NCBI GenBank assembly: GCA_964617105.1
Contig: CAZTWC010000099.1
Location: forward strand, 1 to 12,003
DNA: 12,003 bases
Reading direction: 5' to 3'
From: CAZTWC01 sp964617105 [NCBI: uncultured Myxococcia bacterium]
Lineage (GTDB): Bacteria; CAZTWC01
The position numbers and the translations under genes were made by a program. A model generated the notes under the pieces. The model was given only the letters and a program-made list of their open reading frames with translations, was not told the DNA's origin and made no database searches. This document shows positions 1 to 7,079 of the stretch, one piece after another (position 1 is the first letter of the stretch; each line of letters begins with the position of its first letter).

Positions 1-358
1 TCTCTCCCCAGAAAAAGACCGGTATATGAAAGTGATAGAAAATGGCATTAGCCGCCCCAAACACGCTATTTGGGTGCATGGCGCTTTTATAGTTATGAAG
101 ACTGATATCTTTGGAATTACCCTCGACAAAAACTGCTGCCAGATCATATTGGCGCAACTTGGCAAGTTCTTTTTTAAATTGCGTTTGTCTTTGAAGCAGG
201 GTGGCTACAAAGTCATCGAGAGTTTTTCGCTCAAAGGCAACTTTATCTTCCAATCCTTCAAGCGAATAATCGCCAGCAACCAGTTTTTTCCGAACTATTT
301 TGATGCCTCTTGAAAAGGTGAGAGGCATTTTTTCTCGGGTATCTATAACAATATTCAT
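1..358 (-). CDS. ERCC4-domain (XPF/Mus81-type) nuclease, 3' part missing
   Basis: Reading the minus strand from an ATG at 358 gives an open frame of 119 codons that runs off the left edge, so only the N-terminal part is visible. It starts MNIVIDTREK, then has GDYSLEG (G29-D30) and FERKTLDDF (E43-R44-K45, D49). This is the GDXn-ERKX3D catalytic signature of ERCC4 nucleases, which cut branched or flapped DNA using a metal ion. The start follows an AAAGG ribosome site and lies 10 nt after the DUF669 stop, so it is the last visible gene of the leftward operon. Phage and archaeal-virus recombination modules often carry a stand-alone ERCC4 nuclease. Substrate and partners here are inferred: probably recombination or replication-fork intermediates made by the neighbouring ATPase, SSB-like protein and nuclease. 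The missing C-terminus prevents saying whether a helix-hairpin-helix domain follows. Confidence 0.85.
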   Translation of the reverse strand, partial: MNIVIDTREKMPLTFSRGIKIVRKKLVAGDYSLEGLEDKVAFERKTLDDFVATLLQRQTQFKKELAKLRQYDLAAVFVEGNSKDISLHNYKSAMHPNSVFGAANAIFYHFHIPVFFWGE

Positions 359-368
359 CAGCAAACCT

Positions 369-857
369 TTAGTAGAGGGGAATATCGTCAAAGTCTGTGC
401 CATCAGTTGCAGCATCATTGTGGTTACTTTTGCCAGAATCTTTCAGTAATTTCTGGAAATAGATATTTTGGTTATCACCATTGTATCTAAGGCTGATCTC
501 CAGTTTTACATCGAGAAGTTCATTAAGACGGTGGTTAAGGTCAGAGAGTTTTTGCATCTGAACACCAACAATTTTCAGATCGCGTTTCAGCCACTCAAAA
601 TTTTTCTTAGTAACTAGCATATTGCGGTGCCAGACAGTGGAGCCAGTATGTCTTGGCCCCAACACTCTCAACAGCCAGCAGAGCATAGGATTGTTATTTT
701 GAGATGCTTTCAATAATGCTTTTTCCACAATCACCTGGTATTTACCGGCCGGTAAATTTTCTGATTGGCTGCCTTCTGCTTCTTCGGCCTGCTCGTAGAT
801 TTCTTCATATTGTTCTAAATCAAACGCCGCAGAATCGTTATTATAAAAATCGCTCAT
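369..857 (-). CDS. DUF669-like protein with SSB-type acidic C-terminal tip
   Basis: A 162-residue protein. The start at 857 is chosen because GGAGGAA lies 5 nt upstream; the open frame extends to 965, but that part overlaps the ATPase gene and has no ribosome site. The N-terminus is acidic (MSDFYNNDSAAFDLEQYEEI) and is followed by a core with PAGKYQVIVEKALLK and a WLLRVLGPRHTGSTVWHRNML stretch. This arrangement fits the DUF669 family of phage proteins, usually found beside AAA_24 ATPases and suspected of binding ssDNA. The last residues are DFDDIPLY, very close to the DFDDDIPF tip that bacterial SSB uses to recruit repair proteins. The likely role is ssDNA coating or annealing support in phage recombination. 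The family call rests on pattern and neighbourhood rather than a search. Confidence 0.75.
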   Translation of the reverse strand: MSDFYNNDSAAFDLEQYEEIYEQAEEAEGSQSENLPAGKYQVIVEKALLKASQNNNPMLCWLLRVLGPRHTGSTVWHRNMLVTKKNFEWLKRDLKIVGVQMQKLSDLNHRLNELLDVKLEISLRYNGDNQNIYFQKLLKDSGKSNHNDAATDGTDFDDIPLY

Positions 858-891
858 AATTTCCTCCAAAGTTGGTAAAAAGTGTTTTAAG

Positions 892-1647
892 TTAGGCTGT
901 CTGGCCCGTATTACCCGATTTGTCGGCCCCTGGTTCTGGTTGCCTATATTCTCCCTTAAAAGCATCTACCAGGGCGGTATAGTCAAGTTCCATCACCCCG
1001 GGCAGCCTATTGGTCCTATCGCCGGCGGTGTAATCGGGACTGGGCTGGGAGCGAATTATTCGCCGCATCTTCTTGGTGCCGTCAGACAGAGTCTCATACT
1101 GGACATCCAGAAACAGGATGATGTCAGCCATGCCCAGGACGAACTTACGGGGCCGGTCTTTCAAGGAGGGCAACATCTTGTGAACAGTGCCGGTGCGGGT
1201 CTGGACCTCCTTGGTATCTGCGTGGGAGATCATCACCAGGCCATAGGGCAGAATACTAATCTTGGTGATCACTCGCTCGAACTCGCTCTGCACCATGGCG
1301 TAAGCCCGACCATAGGGCATATCCGCTTCGTGCTGGATCTTGTGCTTGTCAAGGATATACTGCCGGCACATCTCCCAGAGGTTGTCCATAGTGTCGATAA
1401 TAATAGTCTTGAATGAGTGTTTGCCCTCGGCCATCTCCTTGCAAACGCCCAAAAAAGTCTCCCAGGAGTGGACGTCCACTTTGAACACGCTCAGGGCATT
1501 GTGGCCCGACTCTGTGGCAATGAACAAGGCGTCGGGAAATTGGCTAGCCAGGGTCGATTTACCCACCTTGGGAAGTCCCCACAGAAGCAGGGAGTAGTCA
1601 CAGAGATTGTTTTTAACAGTGGTTTTTTGCTTTGGTAAAAGAGTCAT
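892..1647 (-). CDS. Phage nucleotide-binding ATPase (AAA_24, Sak4-like RecA fold)
   Basis: A 251-residue P-loop ATPase. Walker A is GLPKVGKS at residues 24-31 and Walker B is TIIID at 81-85, followed by TMDNLW. Downstream HADTKEV and the DIILFLDV strand are typical of the small RecA-like phage family (PF13479). Characterised members (Sak4 type) act as single-strand annealing or strand-exchange proteins working with an SSB. The start at 1647 has GGAGGA four bases upstream; an ATG at 1659 exists, but it contains that ribosome site within itself and so is less likely. The gene lies 58 nt after the PD-(D/E)XK nuclease and 34 nt before the DUF669 gene, which supports one transcript and joint function in homologous recombination. 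The basic, proline-rich C-terminal tail has no recognisable motif. Confidence 0.88.
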   Translation of the reverse strand: MTLLPKQKTTVKNNLCDYSLLLWGLPKVGKSTLASQFPDALFIATESGHNALSVFKVDVHSWETFLGVCKEMAEGKHSFKTIIIDTMDNLWEMCRQYILDKHKIQHEADMPYGRAYAMVQSEFERVITKISILPYGLVMISHADTKEVQTRTGTVHKMLPSLKDRPRKFVLGMADIILFLDVQYETLSDGTKKMRRIIRSQPSPDYTAGDRTNRLPGVMELDYTALVDAFKGEYRQPEPGADKSGNTGQTA

Positions 1648-1705
1648 TTTGTCCTCCATGAAAAAGGGATAAATAATAAAAGATTGCGTTGATTAGGCAT
1701 AAGAC

Positions 1706-2752
1706 CTAAAAAATAGTCTCTGTAGATACGGTAGCAGTAGAAGTCAATTCACTGTGAGCCGCCCGGTGCTGAAAGAGATTGGCAATCACGTTCTTACTGC
1801 CATTGGATCGGCACAGGGGAAAATAAATGCACGGTTTGTTGTATCGGAAGCAGAAGTCGGTATTCCGGTACCAGAGATCATCCCGGCGGGCCGAAAGGAG
1901 CCGCTGGGTCACCTGCCACAGGTCTGATAATGTTGCCTCGATATCGTCGGGGGAGATGAACAGGATCTCTCGGTGGAACAGTTGCCCATCCTCGTATTTG
2001 GCCATAAGCCGCTTCTGGAAATCTTTATCACTCTCCGGTATTTTGCGTTTAGCAGAGGTCTTGCCGGTCTTGGATTTGGCAATCAGTTCCGCCCGCCGCG
2101 CCTGGTATTGCTCTTTGGTCTCACCCTGGTTTTGCCGCAACATGGCCTTCTGCACCACGTTGTAAATTACGCCAGAGATGGGGATGTTTAATTCCTGAGA
2201 GATATAGTGACAGTAAAGGTGGATCTGTTTATCCAGCGGCAGCCTCTCGAGATAGTCACCGGAAATTGCGCTGGCACTCTTGTGCTCCAGTAGGAAGTAC
2301 TCACCAGTGGATTTGTCCTGGATCACGCCATCCACCTTGCCGGCCATCTGGAAACTTCGGGATCTGCACCCGGTGGCGGGATTGATAATAGGCCCAGAGA
2401 ACTCCCGCTCAATTGCAACTACATTAAAATTTTCCCGGGGATAGTGGCGGACATAGGCTTTGAACATGGCTCCCACCAGGTGCCAACGCCGCTTCTGTTC
2501 CAGGTCGAAAAAGCGATCAGAAAAATGGTTATCTATTTCCTTTATAATAGAAGCGATAGCAGCAGCGTCCCGCGGCTTGCCGGCCATATCCAGTTTGTAG
2601 AGGCTCTCCAACGCACTATGGAAAGCATGGCCGATCGATAAACTGCCATCCGATTCAATTGGCACCAACTCCAGGACATACCGCCAGTGATATTTACGCG
2701 GACAGTTTAAAAAGTCCCGGGCACTGGAAAAGGTAAGTCTAGATCTGGTCAT
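1706..2752 (-). CDS. PD-(D/E)XK nuclease, RecB/Cas4-like, probable Fe-S cluster
   Basis: A 348-residue protein of the PDDEXK_1 superfamily (RecB/AddB/Cas4 nuclease fold). Visible motifs are LNCPRKYHWRY (C17), GHAFHSALE (H45), GKVDGVI (D141), LLEHKSA (E156, K158) and KQIHLYCHY (Q176), the expected order of metal-binding and catalytic residues. Near the C-terminus C301, C308 and C314 (C-x6-C-x5-C) pair with C17 to give the four-cysteine layout that holds a 4Fe-4S cluster in AddB and Cas4; the first spacing is longer than the usual C-x2-C. Residues 205-240 form a charged insertion between the nuclease core and the C-terminal part. The predicted role is exonucleolytic end resection producing ssDNA for the neighbouring ATPase and SSB-like protein. 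The start at ATG 2752 (a TTG lies just before it) overlaps the upstream gene by 14 bp, indicating translational coupling. Confidence 0.88.
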   Translation of the reverse strand: MTRSRLTFSSARDFLNCPRKYHWRYVLELVPIESDGSLSIGHAFHSALESLYKLDMAGKPRDAAAIASIIKEIDNHFSDRFFDLEQKRRWHLVGAMFKAYVRHYPRENFNVVAIEREFSGPIINPATGCRSRSFQMAGKVDGVIQDKSTGEYFLLEHKSASAISGDYLERLPLDKQIHLYCHYISQELNIPISGVIYNVVQKAMLRQNQGETKEQYQARRAELIAKSKTGKTSAKRKIPESDKDFQKRLMAKYEDGQLFHREILFISPDDIEATLSDLWQVTQRLLSARRDDLWYRNTDFCFRYNKPCIYFPLCRSNGSKNVIANLFQHRAAHSELTSTATVSTETIF

Positions 2753-3083
2753 CAAGGCTATCCTCCTTTATTTTACTGTTAGTCTCTTTGCTATCAGTTT
2801 CCTTGCTGTCAGGATTTTCTACCAGGTGAGCCGCCCGCAGCAGGTAGTGGGCCGCCTCCCGCAACTCCTCGGCCAGGTTAACTGGAGCGATCCTGGCCAC
2901 CCGGATATCATCCCTATCCCACCAGATCACCCGGCTCAGTTTGCCCAGGCCAAAAGCAATGCAAAAAACCGGACTCTTCCAGGGATAGTCCATCCCCATG
3001 ATGCGGGCCTGGCGGAAAGACTCACTCTCGGCAAAGAGCATTTTTTTAATTTGATCGTCCATAGAATTGTCTCCCCTACTCAT
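2739..3083 (-). CDS. Unknown 114-aa protein of the recombination operon
   Basis: I do not recognise this protein. The central part is compact, with WKSPVFCIAFGLGKLSRVIWWDRDDIRVARIAPVN broken by few charged residues, followed by an amphipathic helix (LAEELREAAHYLLRAAHLVE). The tail is a short near-repeat, DSKET-DSKET-NSKIKED, probably disordered. It overlaps the gene before it by 8 bp and the nuclease gene after it by 14 bp, so it is coupled to both. The start at 3083 follows GGAGGGG 8 nt upstream; an alternative ATG at 3062 follows AGGGGAG with similar spacing, and the true start is uncertain. No membrane segment or signal peptide is seen. Context suggests an accessory factor for recombination or replication, but no function can be assigned. 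Confidence 0.7.
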   Translation of the reverse strand: MSRGDNSMDDQIKKMLFAESESFRQARIMGMDYPWKSPVFCIAFGLGKLSRVIWWDRDDIRVARIAPVNLAEELREAAHYLLRAAHLVENPDSKETDSKETNSKIKEDSLDDQI

Positions 3084-3363
3084 TATTATTACCCCTCCAT
3101 GTTCGGCTCACTTGAAAATTGTTCTCTGGGAATTGCCGTTGTAATAAATTTGTAAATATTCTGGCAATAGCCTTGCCAATATTTGTTGATGCATCCAGGG
3201 TTACCAACCTGCCCTGCTTTTCAAATTTAATGGGGTTATCCAACTTCAACTGAGTCGCACCATGAATACCTTCGGCGCCAATTACCGCTAATAGCAGGGT
3301 CTCTTTTATCGCATTGACAGAAAGACTTTTATCAAACTGATAGGTGTATATCTTGCTTTCCAT
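3076..3363 (-). CDS. Unknown 95-aa protein, first gene of the leftward operon
   Basis: A small protein of unrecognised family that opens the leftward operon. The sequence has a beta-like start (MESKIYTYQFDKSLS), a hydrophobic helix (AIKETLLLAVIGAEGI), a beta pair (KFEKQGRLVTLD) and a C-terminal helix (IGKAIARIFTNLLQRQF) before a basic, asparagine-rich end. The ATG at 3363 is preceded by GAGGG about 7 nt away. About 45 nt upstream lies the bipartite promoter-like element also found before the recombinase module. Being first in the operon, it is expected to be made together with the nuclease, ATPase and SSB-like proteins. It could be a DNA-binding or regulatory subunit; nothing in the sequence decides this. 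Confidence 0.7.
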   Translation of the reverse strand: MESKIYTYQFDKSLSVNAIKETLLLAVIGAEGIHGATQLKLDNPIKFEKQGRLVTLDASTNIGKAIARIFTNLLQRQFPENNFQVSRTWRGNNNE

Positions 3364-3408
3364 AAAACTTCCCTCATTAGAATTTGCCGCAATTTCTTTT
3401 GCTCTTAT

Positions 3409-3442
3409 TATCTAATACGCAAAGGAGTTCAAAACCGTCTAA
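3409..3442 (-). promoter_or_regulatory. 34-bp bipartite promoter-like element, copy 1 (leftward)
   Basis: On the minus strand this reads TTAGACGGTT, nine variable bases, then TTTGCGTATTAGATA. The two conserved blocks match copy 2 at 8734-8767 exactly, and the whole is 29/34 identical without gaps. An A-rich stretch precedes it on the same strand, like an UP element. It lies 46 bp upstream of the first ATG of the leftward operon and faces it. The spacing of the two blocks is suitable for -35 and -10 regions of a sigma-dependent promoter; recognition by the sigma factor encoded at 8216 is inferred. Confidence 0.65.
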
Positions 3443-3506
3443 ATTTTTTTCCAGAAATTTCCCAGAGTGTTAAAACCTTGATAACAGGACAAGATTAAAT
3501 TATGCA

Positions 3507-3535
3507 TTGACAGAACATTTGTTCGGTATTAAAAT
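3507..3535 (+). promoter_or_regulatory. lexA promoter
   Basis: A consensus -35 TTGACA at 3507-3512 and a -10 TAAAAT at 3530-3535 are separated by exactly 17 bp. This is a strong housekeeping-type promoter, 44 nt ahead of the lexA start. It is divergent from the leftward operon. The SOS box fills the spacer, so bound repressor would block RNA polymerase. Confidence 0.8.
3513..3524. promoter_or_regulatory. SOS box (LexA operator, Gram-positive type)
   Basis: GAACATTTGTTC matches the Bacillus-type DinR/Cheo box GAAC-N4-GTTC with both half-sites intact. It lies in the spacer between the -35 and -10 of the lexA promoter, the usual position for autoregulation. I found no second GAAC-N4-GTTC in the window, so direct LexA control appears limited to this promoter and anything transcribed from it. 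Confidence 0.85.
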
Positions 3536-3578
3536 TAGGCTTGAATTAACACCATTATTCTGATTGTTGGAGACAAAG

Positions 3579-4238
3579 ATGAAAAGAACAAAACTGGGCG
3601 AAGAGGAAGAGCAAACACTGACTGCTTCCCAGAAAAGAGTTTTCAATACCATTGTCGATCTTTACAAACAATATGGCATGGCCCCTACTGGACGGGAGAT
3701 CAGCAAAGAACTGGACCTGAAACCAACCAGTGTCCACGAGCAATTGCTGCGTCTGGAGAGAAAGGGGTATATCAAGCGGAACAAAAATAAGGCCAGATCG
3801 ATTCAAATATTAAAGACCATTCCCATCGAGGCCAGCAGAGGCACTCTTGTTCCAGTGCCAATTATCGGTGAAATTGCTGCTGGTCAACCAATATTTGCCC
3901 ACGAGAGATTTATCGGAGAGATATTTGTTGATTCCCGGGCTGTTCCCAAGGGGAAGTTATTTGCTTTGAAGGTTAAAGGGGACAGCATGATCGGGGCTGG
4001 TATCAATCCCGGTGACCTGGTAGTGGTCAAGCAGCAGCCAGTAGCTGAAAAAGGGGAGCTCGTTGCCGCCCTGATGGGTGATGAAGCCACGGTAAAACGG
4101 CTGAAGATACTAACTGACAAGGTGATCTTGCAACCGGAAAACCCTGCCCACGATCCAATTGATGTTACCGCCCGGGAAGATTTCCGCATCCTGGGCAAAG
4201 TGGTGACCTGGCTCTCACCGGGCGTGAGCCAGGATTAA
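3579..4238 (+). CDS. lexA: LexA SOS repressor
   Basis: A 219-residue repressor that binds SOS boxes and cleaves itself when RecA filaments signal DNA damage. The N-terminal winged helix-turn-helix (about residues 15-78) contains MAPTGREISKELDLKPTSVHEQLLRLERKGYI. The peptidase half shows the cleavage site A101-G102 (GEIAAGQP), the catalytic Ser136 (VKGDSMIGAGI) and Lys173 (DEATVKRLK). Length and layout are normal for LexA, so it should be autocleavable. The start at ATG 3579 follows GGAG with 6 nt spacing; a TTG at 3564 lies before the ribosome site and is rejected. Its own promoter holds a matching operator. Whether this is the host lexA or an element-borne copy cannot be told here; the neighbours argue for the element. 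The helicase gene follows 39 nt downstream. Confidence 0.93.
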   Translation: MKRTKLGEEEEQTLTASQKRVFNTIVDLYKQYGMAPTGREISKELDLKPTSVHEQLLRLERKGYIKRNKNKARSIQILKTIPIEASRGTLVPVPIIGEIAAGQPIFAHERFIGEIFVDSRAVPKGKLFALKVKGDSMIGAGINPGDLVVVKQQPVAEKGELVAALMGDEATVKRLKILTDKVILQPENPAHDPIDVTAREDFRILGKVVTWLSPGVSQD

Positions 4239-4249
4239 CTTCTTTTTTT
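4207..4249 (+). terminator. Possible intrinsic terminator/attenuator at the end of lexA
   Basis: CCTGGCTC at 4207-4214 pairs perfectly with GAGCCAGG at 4226-4233, giving an 8-bp GC-rich stem around an 11-nt loop. A run of seven T begins at 4243, nine bases after the stem. The stem lies inside the last codons of lexA. The gap before the T-run is longer than in a classic terminator, so partial read-through into the helicase gene is likely. Confidence 0.45.
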
Positions 4250-4277
4250 CAACCCCAGACTGCTAAGGAAGGGCGCC

Positions 4278-7079
4278 ATGGATATATCTGTTCTTAATTC
4301 AAGAGGTGTTGAGCGGGATTTGATAGAGATATGGCAAGAAGCTGGAATTACAAAGTTGCTTCCCGTTCAAAAAAAGGCTGTATTAGAACATGGACTGCTC
4401 GATGGCAGGAATATCGTGGTATCTGCGCCAACCTCCTCTGGCAAAACTTTTATTGGCGAGATGGCCGCCTTGAGGATGGCGCTCCACAGAAGGACTTTTT
4501 ACCTGGTTCCCCAAAAAGCCCTGGCCGAAGAAAAATACGAAGAATTTTGCTCCCGCTACCAGAAACTTGGTGTCAGAGTGGTTATCTCATCCCGGGACAG
4601 GAAAGAATTTGAAGAGCAAATATCGCTTCGCCAGTTTGATCTGGCCATTGTGGTTTTTGAGAAGATGCAGAGTTTGCTGGTCAGTGATCCAACCCTATTA
4701 AGGGATGCCGGCCTGGTAGTAATAGACGAATTGCAGATGATGGGTGATGAGGAGCGGGGGCCAAATCTTGAACTTTTGCTCACCAAAATACTACATAGTC
4801 CTGAGCGGCCCCAGGTAATTGGCCTTTCGGCCGTGCTTGACAGCGGAGAAGATATTGCCCGCTGGATGAATGCTGAGTTCTGCCGTATAACCAGGCGGCC
4901 AGTTGAATTGCGCAAAGGGATATTGCTTGATGGCACTTTTAGATACATTGAGCACAACAGTAAAAAAGAGGGTTCGGTTAATATGGCCCCAGTCTCAACT
5001 GGTATGGACGCCTATGATATTATTGTTCGCCAGGCCAGGATATTTGCCCGGGCTGGTGAGCAGAGCCTGGTATTTTTGCGGTCAAAGAAAAACTCTATCA
5101 AAATGGCCAACCGAATGGCCAAATATCCCCTTTCCCCTCTCAATGAAGGGATGCTGCAGGAGTTGTCGATTATTGAGGAGAGTTCCTTGAAAAGTCAACT
5201 TCGCAATTGCCTCAAATCAGGGGTGGCCTTTCACAATGCAGACCTTGATCGGCCCTTGCGGACCTTTGTGGAAAAACATTTTAAAAACGGCAATATCAAG
5301 GTGCTGTGCTCTACCACCACATTGGCCATGGGCCTTAATTTGCCCGCGCAAAATGTTTTAATCGATCCTGTGAAGTATGTCCTGGACAGAAAACTGAAAC
5401 GCTGGTTTCCCCGCAACCTCGCTGCCGGCGAATTTGAAAACATTGGTGGCCGGGCCGGCCGCCTGGGCCTGAACCGCTATGGCAATGCCATCCTGGTGGC
5501 TACCAGTAAATTTGAGGCCAAACGATTCTACCTGAACATCATCAAAGGAGAGCTGGAGGGGATAAAACCATCGCTTAGCAATAATGGGCTGGAAGGTCAT
5601 GTGCTGAACCTGATTGCTTCGGGGATATGCAGCACTATCCAAGAGTTGGAACAAACGCTAATCTGGTCATTCACCGGCATGCTCTATTGGCGTGGAAACG
5701 GCCGGGAAACAATTTTCAAAAAAAAATTACACTACGCTGTCAAACGATGTCTGGATGGTGGGCTAATCAATGTTGACCACCAAAGTTTTGTTCCCACCGA
5801 TATTGGATACGCCGCCGCGGTGCACGGAATATCAATAAACTCGGCAATTGGGCTGGAAGATATCGCCACTGCCAATACTGAAGTTGCTCAATCGGTTTCT
5901 ACCCTGGAAATACTACTATGGTTATGCCAATGCGAGGATGGAAGCCGCATGCCAGTATCACTGTCAAAAAAGGAAATCTCCCGTAAAAACTATCTGCAAA
6001 TGCTCCAGGGTTTATATGATGTTATAAATCCCGAGTCAGCCAGACGGATTAATCAGCGATATCCAGTCAGGCGGCTGTTGACTTACAACGACCACAAGGC
6101 AATAAAAAAGGCTATGCTCCTTTGCGGATGGATGCGAGGTGAAGATATCCGCTCTCTGGAAACCAAATACAGCACCTACTCAGGGGCCATAGTGAATCTA
6201 GCCCAGCAGGTCTCCTGGTTGGCAGATGTATTTTGTGAAATCACCGACATTTGCGATTGGAACCAGGAACTAATCAGTGACAAGATGAAGAAATTGTCCC
6301 GCCGGCTCTTTTACGGCCTGCCTGAAAAATGCATCCCACTAACTCCTTTGACTACAGTTAAAGGGCTGGGCCGTATCCGTATCCAGGCTCTTGTAAACGC
6401 CGGGTTCGATAGCATAGAAAAAATTGCTCAGGTAGAATCCTTTGACTTGGAGAGGTTCCTAACCAGACCCCTGGCTGAAAATCTGGTTGCTTTTACCCGG
6501 GATTTTGTAGGAGATGGATTTAGCAACACTAAAAAGGTAACAATAGACAAAGGAACCTCTATTGGCAGGAGTGAAAAGGTTCCGCCGAAGATAAAGGACT
6601 ACACTGTTAGCCATCCCATTGAGCCGTCACCATCTCCAATGATATCTGAGCAAGATGAAAATTATGGCCAGCAGGTCAACAGTGGTTCAATCCAAAATGA
6701 AGTTCGCCTCGAGTTGGTGGGCACGATTTGGAAAAACCGCTTTCTGGTCAAACTAAACGGTTCCAACCTCTGGTTTACTGGAGCCAATTTTATCAACTTG
6801 TTAAAATTTGCGGCCCAAAGATGCCTCTACTCTCCCGGCTGGGTAGATGCCGCCTCATTGACCAGTTCCGGCAATTACCACCAGGTGATCCGCCGGTTGC
6901 GCAAATCCTTTTCAAAGGACTATGCCCGTTTACTTATCGAAGGTGATGGCGCCAGGCGATACCGGTTGACAGTAAATCCCCAACAAATCATTTTTCATAC
7001 CGAAACCATTCTATCCAGTTTGAACCAGACCGGCATCAAACATCTTATCAGCGAAGTCATGGCAAAAATGTCAGCCTGA
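4278..7079 (+). CDS. Ski2/Hel308-like superfamily 2 helicase with HhH and extra C-terminal domain
   Basis: A 933-residue ATP-dependent helicase. The motifs are in the proper order: Q31 in LLPVQKKAV, motif I APTSSGKT (50-57), Ia LVPQKALAEEKY, motif II DELQ (150-153), III GLSAVLDSGEDIARWM, IV LVFLRSKKNS, V CSTTTLAMGLNLPAQNVLID and VI GGRAGRLG (390-396). After the helicase core come a winged-helix/ratchet-like region and a helix-hairpin-helix, KGLGRIRIQALVNAGF (about 695-710), as in Hel308-type enzymes that unwind stalled forks. A polar linker (about 735-800) leads to a C-terminal part (GWVDAAS...RRLRKSF...RYRLTVNP, about 800-915) that looks like an added winged-helix DNA-binding domain. The start follows AAGGAAGG. 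Transcription from the lexA promoter would make it SOS-responsive. Expected role: fork remodelling or recombination for the element. Confidence 0.88.
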   Translation: MDISVLNSRGVERDLIEIWQEAGITKLLPVQKKAVLEHGLLDGRNIVVSAPTSSGKTFIGEMAALRMALHRRTFYLVPQKALAEEKYEEFCSRYQKLGVRVVISSRDRKEFEEQISLRQFDLAIVVFEKMQSLLVSDPTLLRDAGLVVIDELQMMGDEERGPNLELLLTKILHSPERPQVIGLSAVLDSGEDIARWMNAEFCRITRRPVELRKGILLDGTFRYIEHNSKKEGSVNMAPVSTGMDAYDIIVRQARIFARAGEQSLVFLRSKKNSIKMANRMAKYPLSPLNEGMLQELSIIEESSLKSQLRNCLKSGVAFHNADLDRPLRTFVEKHFKNGNIKVLCSTTTLAMGLNLPAQNVLIDPVKYVLDRKLKRWFPRNLAAGEFENIGGRAGRLGLNRYGNAILVATSKFEAKRFYLNIIKGELEGIKPSLSNNGLEGHVLNLIASGICSTIQELEQTLIWSFTGMLYWRGNGRETIFKKKLHYAVKRCLDGGLINVDHQSFVPTDIGYAAAVHGISINSAIGLEDIATANTEVAQSVSTLEILLWLCQCEDGSRMPVSLSKKEISRKNYLQMLQGLYDVINPESARRINQRYPVRRLLTYNDHKAIKKAMLLCGWMRGEDIRSLETKYSTYSGAIVNLAQQVSWLADVFCEITDICDWNQELISDKMKKLSRRLFYGLPEKCIPLTPLTTVKGLGRIRIQALVNAGFDSIEKIAQVESFDLERFLTRPLAENLVAFTRDFVGDGFSNTKKVTIDKGTSIGRSEKVPPKIKDYTVSHPIEPSPSPMISEQDENYGQQVNSGSIQNEVRLELVGTIWKNRFLVKLNGSNLWFTGANFINLLKFAAQRCLYSPGWVDAASLTSSGNYHQVIRRLRKSFSKDYARLLIEGDGARRYRLTVNPQQIIFHTETILSSLNQTGIKHLISEVMAKMSA

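Noticed and set aside
26-313. 95-codon plus-strand open frame at the left edge
   Set aside because: The opposite strand encodes a clear ERCC4 nuclease domain across the same bases; the plus-strand frame has no ribosome site or recognisable motif.
858-965. Extended N-terminus of the DUF669 gene
   Set aside because: It overlaps the end of the ATPase gene and has no ribosome site, whereas ATG 857 follows GGAGGAA.
940-1416. 158-codon plus-strand open frame
   Set aside because: It lies wholly antisense to the Walker-motif ATPase and DUF669 region and has no family features.
1693-1709. TTAGG/CCTAA hairpin after the nuclease gene
   Set aside because: Only 5 bp, AT-rich and without a T-run; too weak to call a terminator.
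2772-2785. TGTTAGTCTCTTTG as an extra copy of the 7253-7609 motif
   Set aside because: A single partial match inside a coding region; likely chance.
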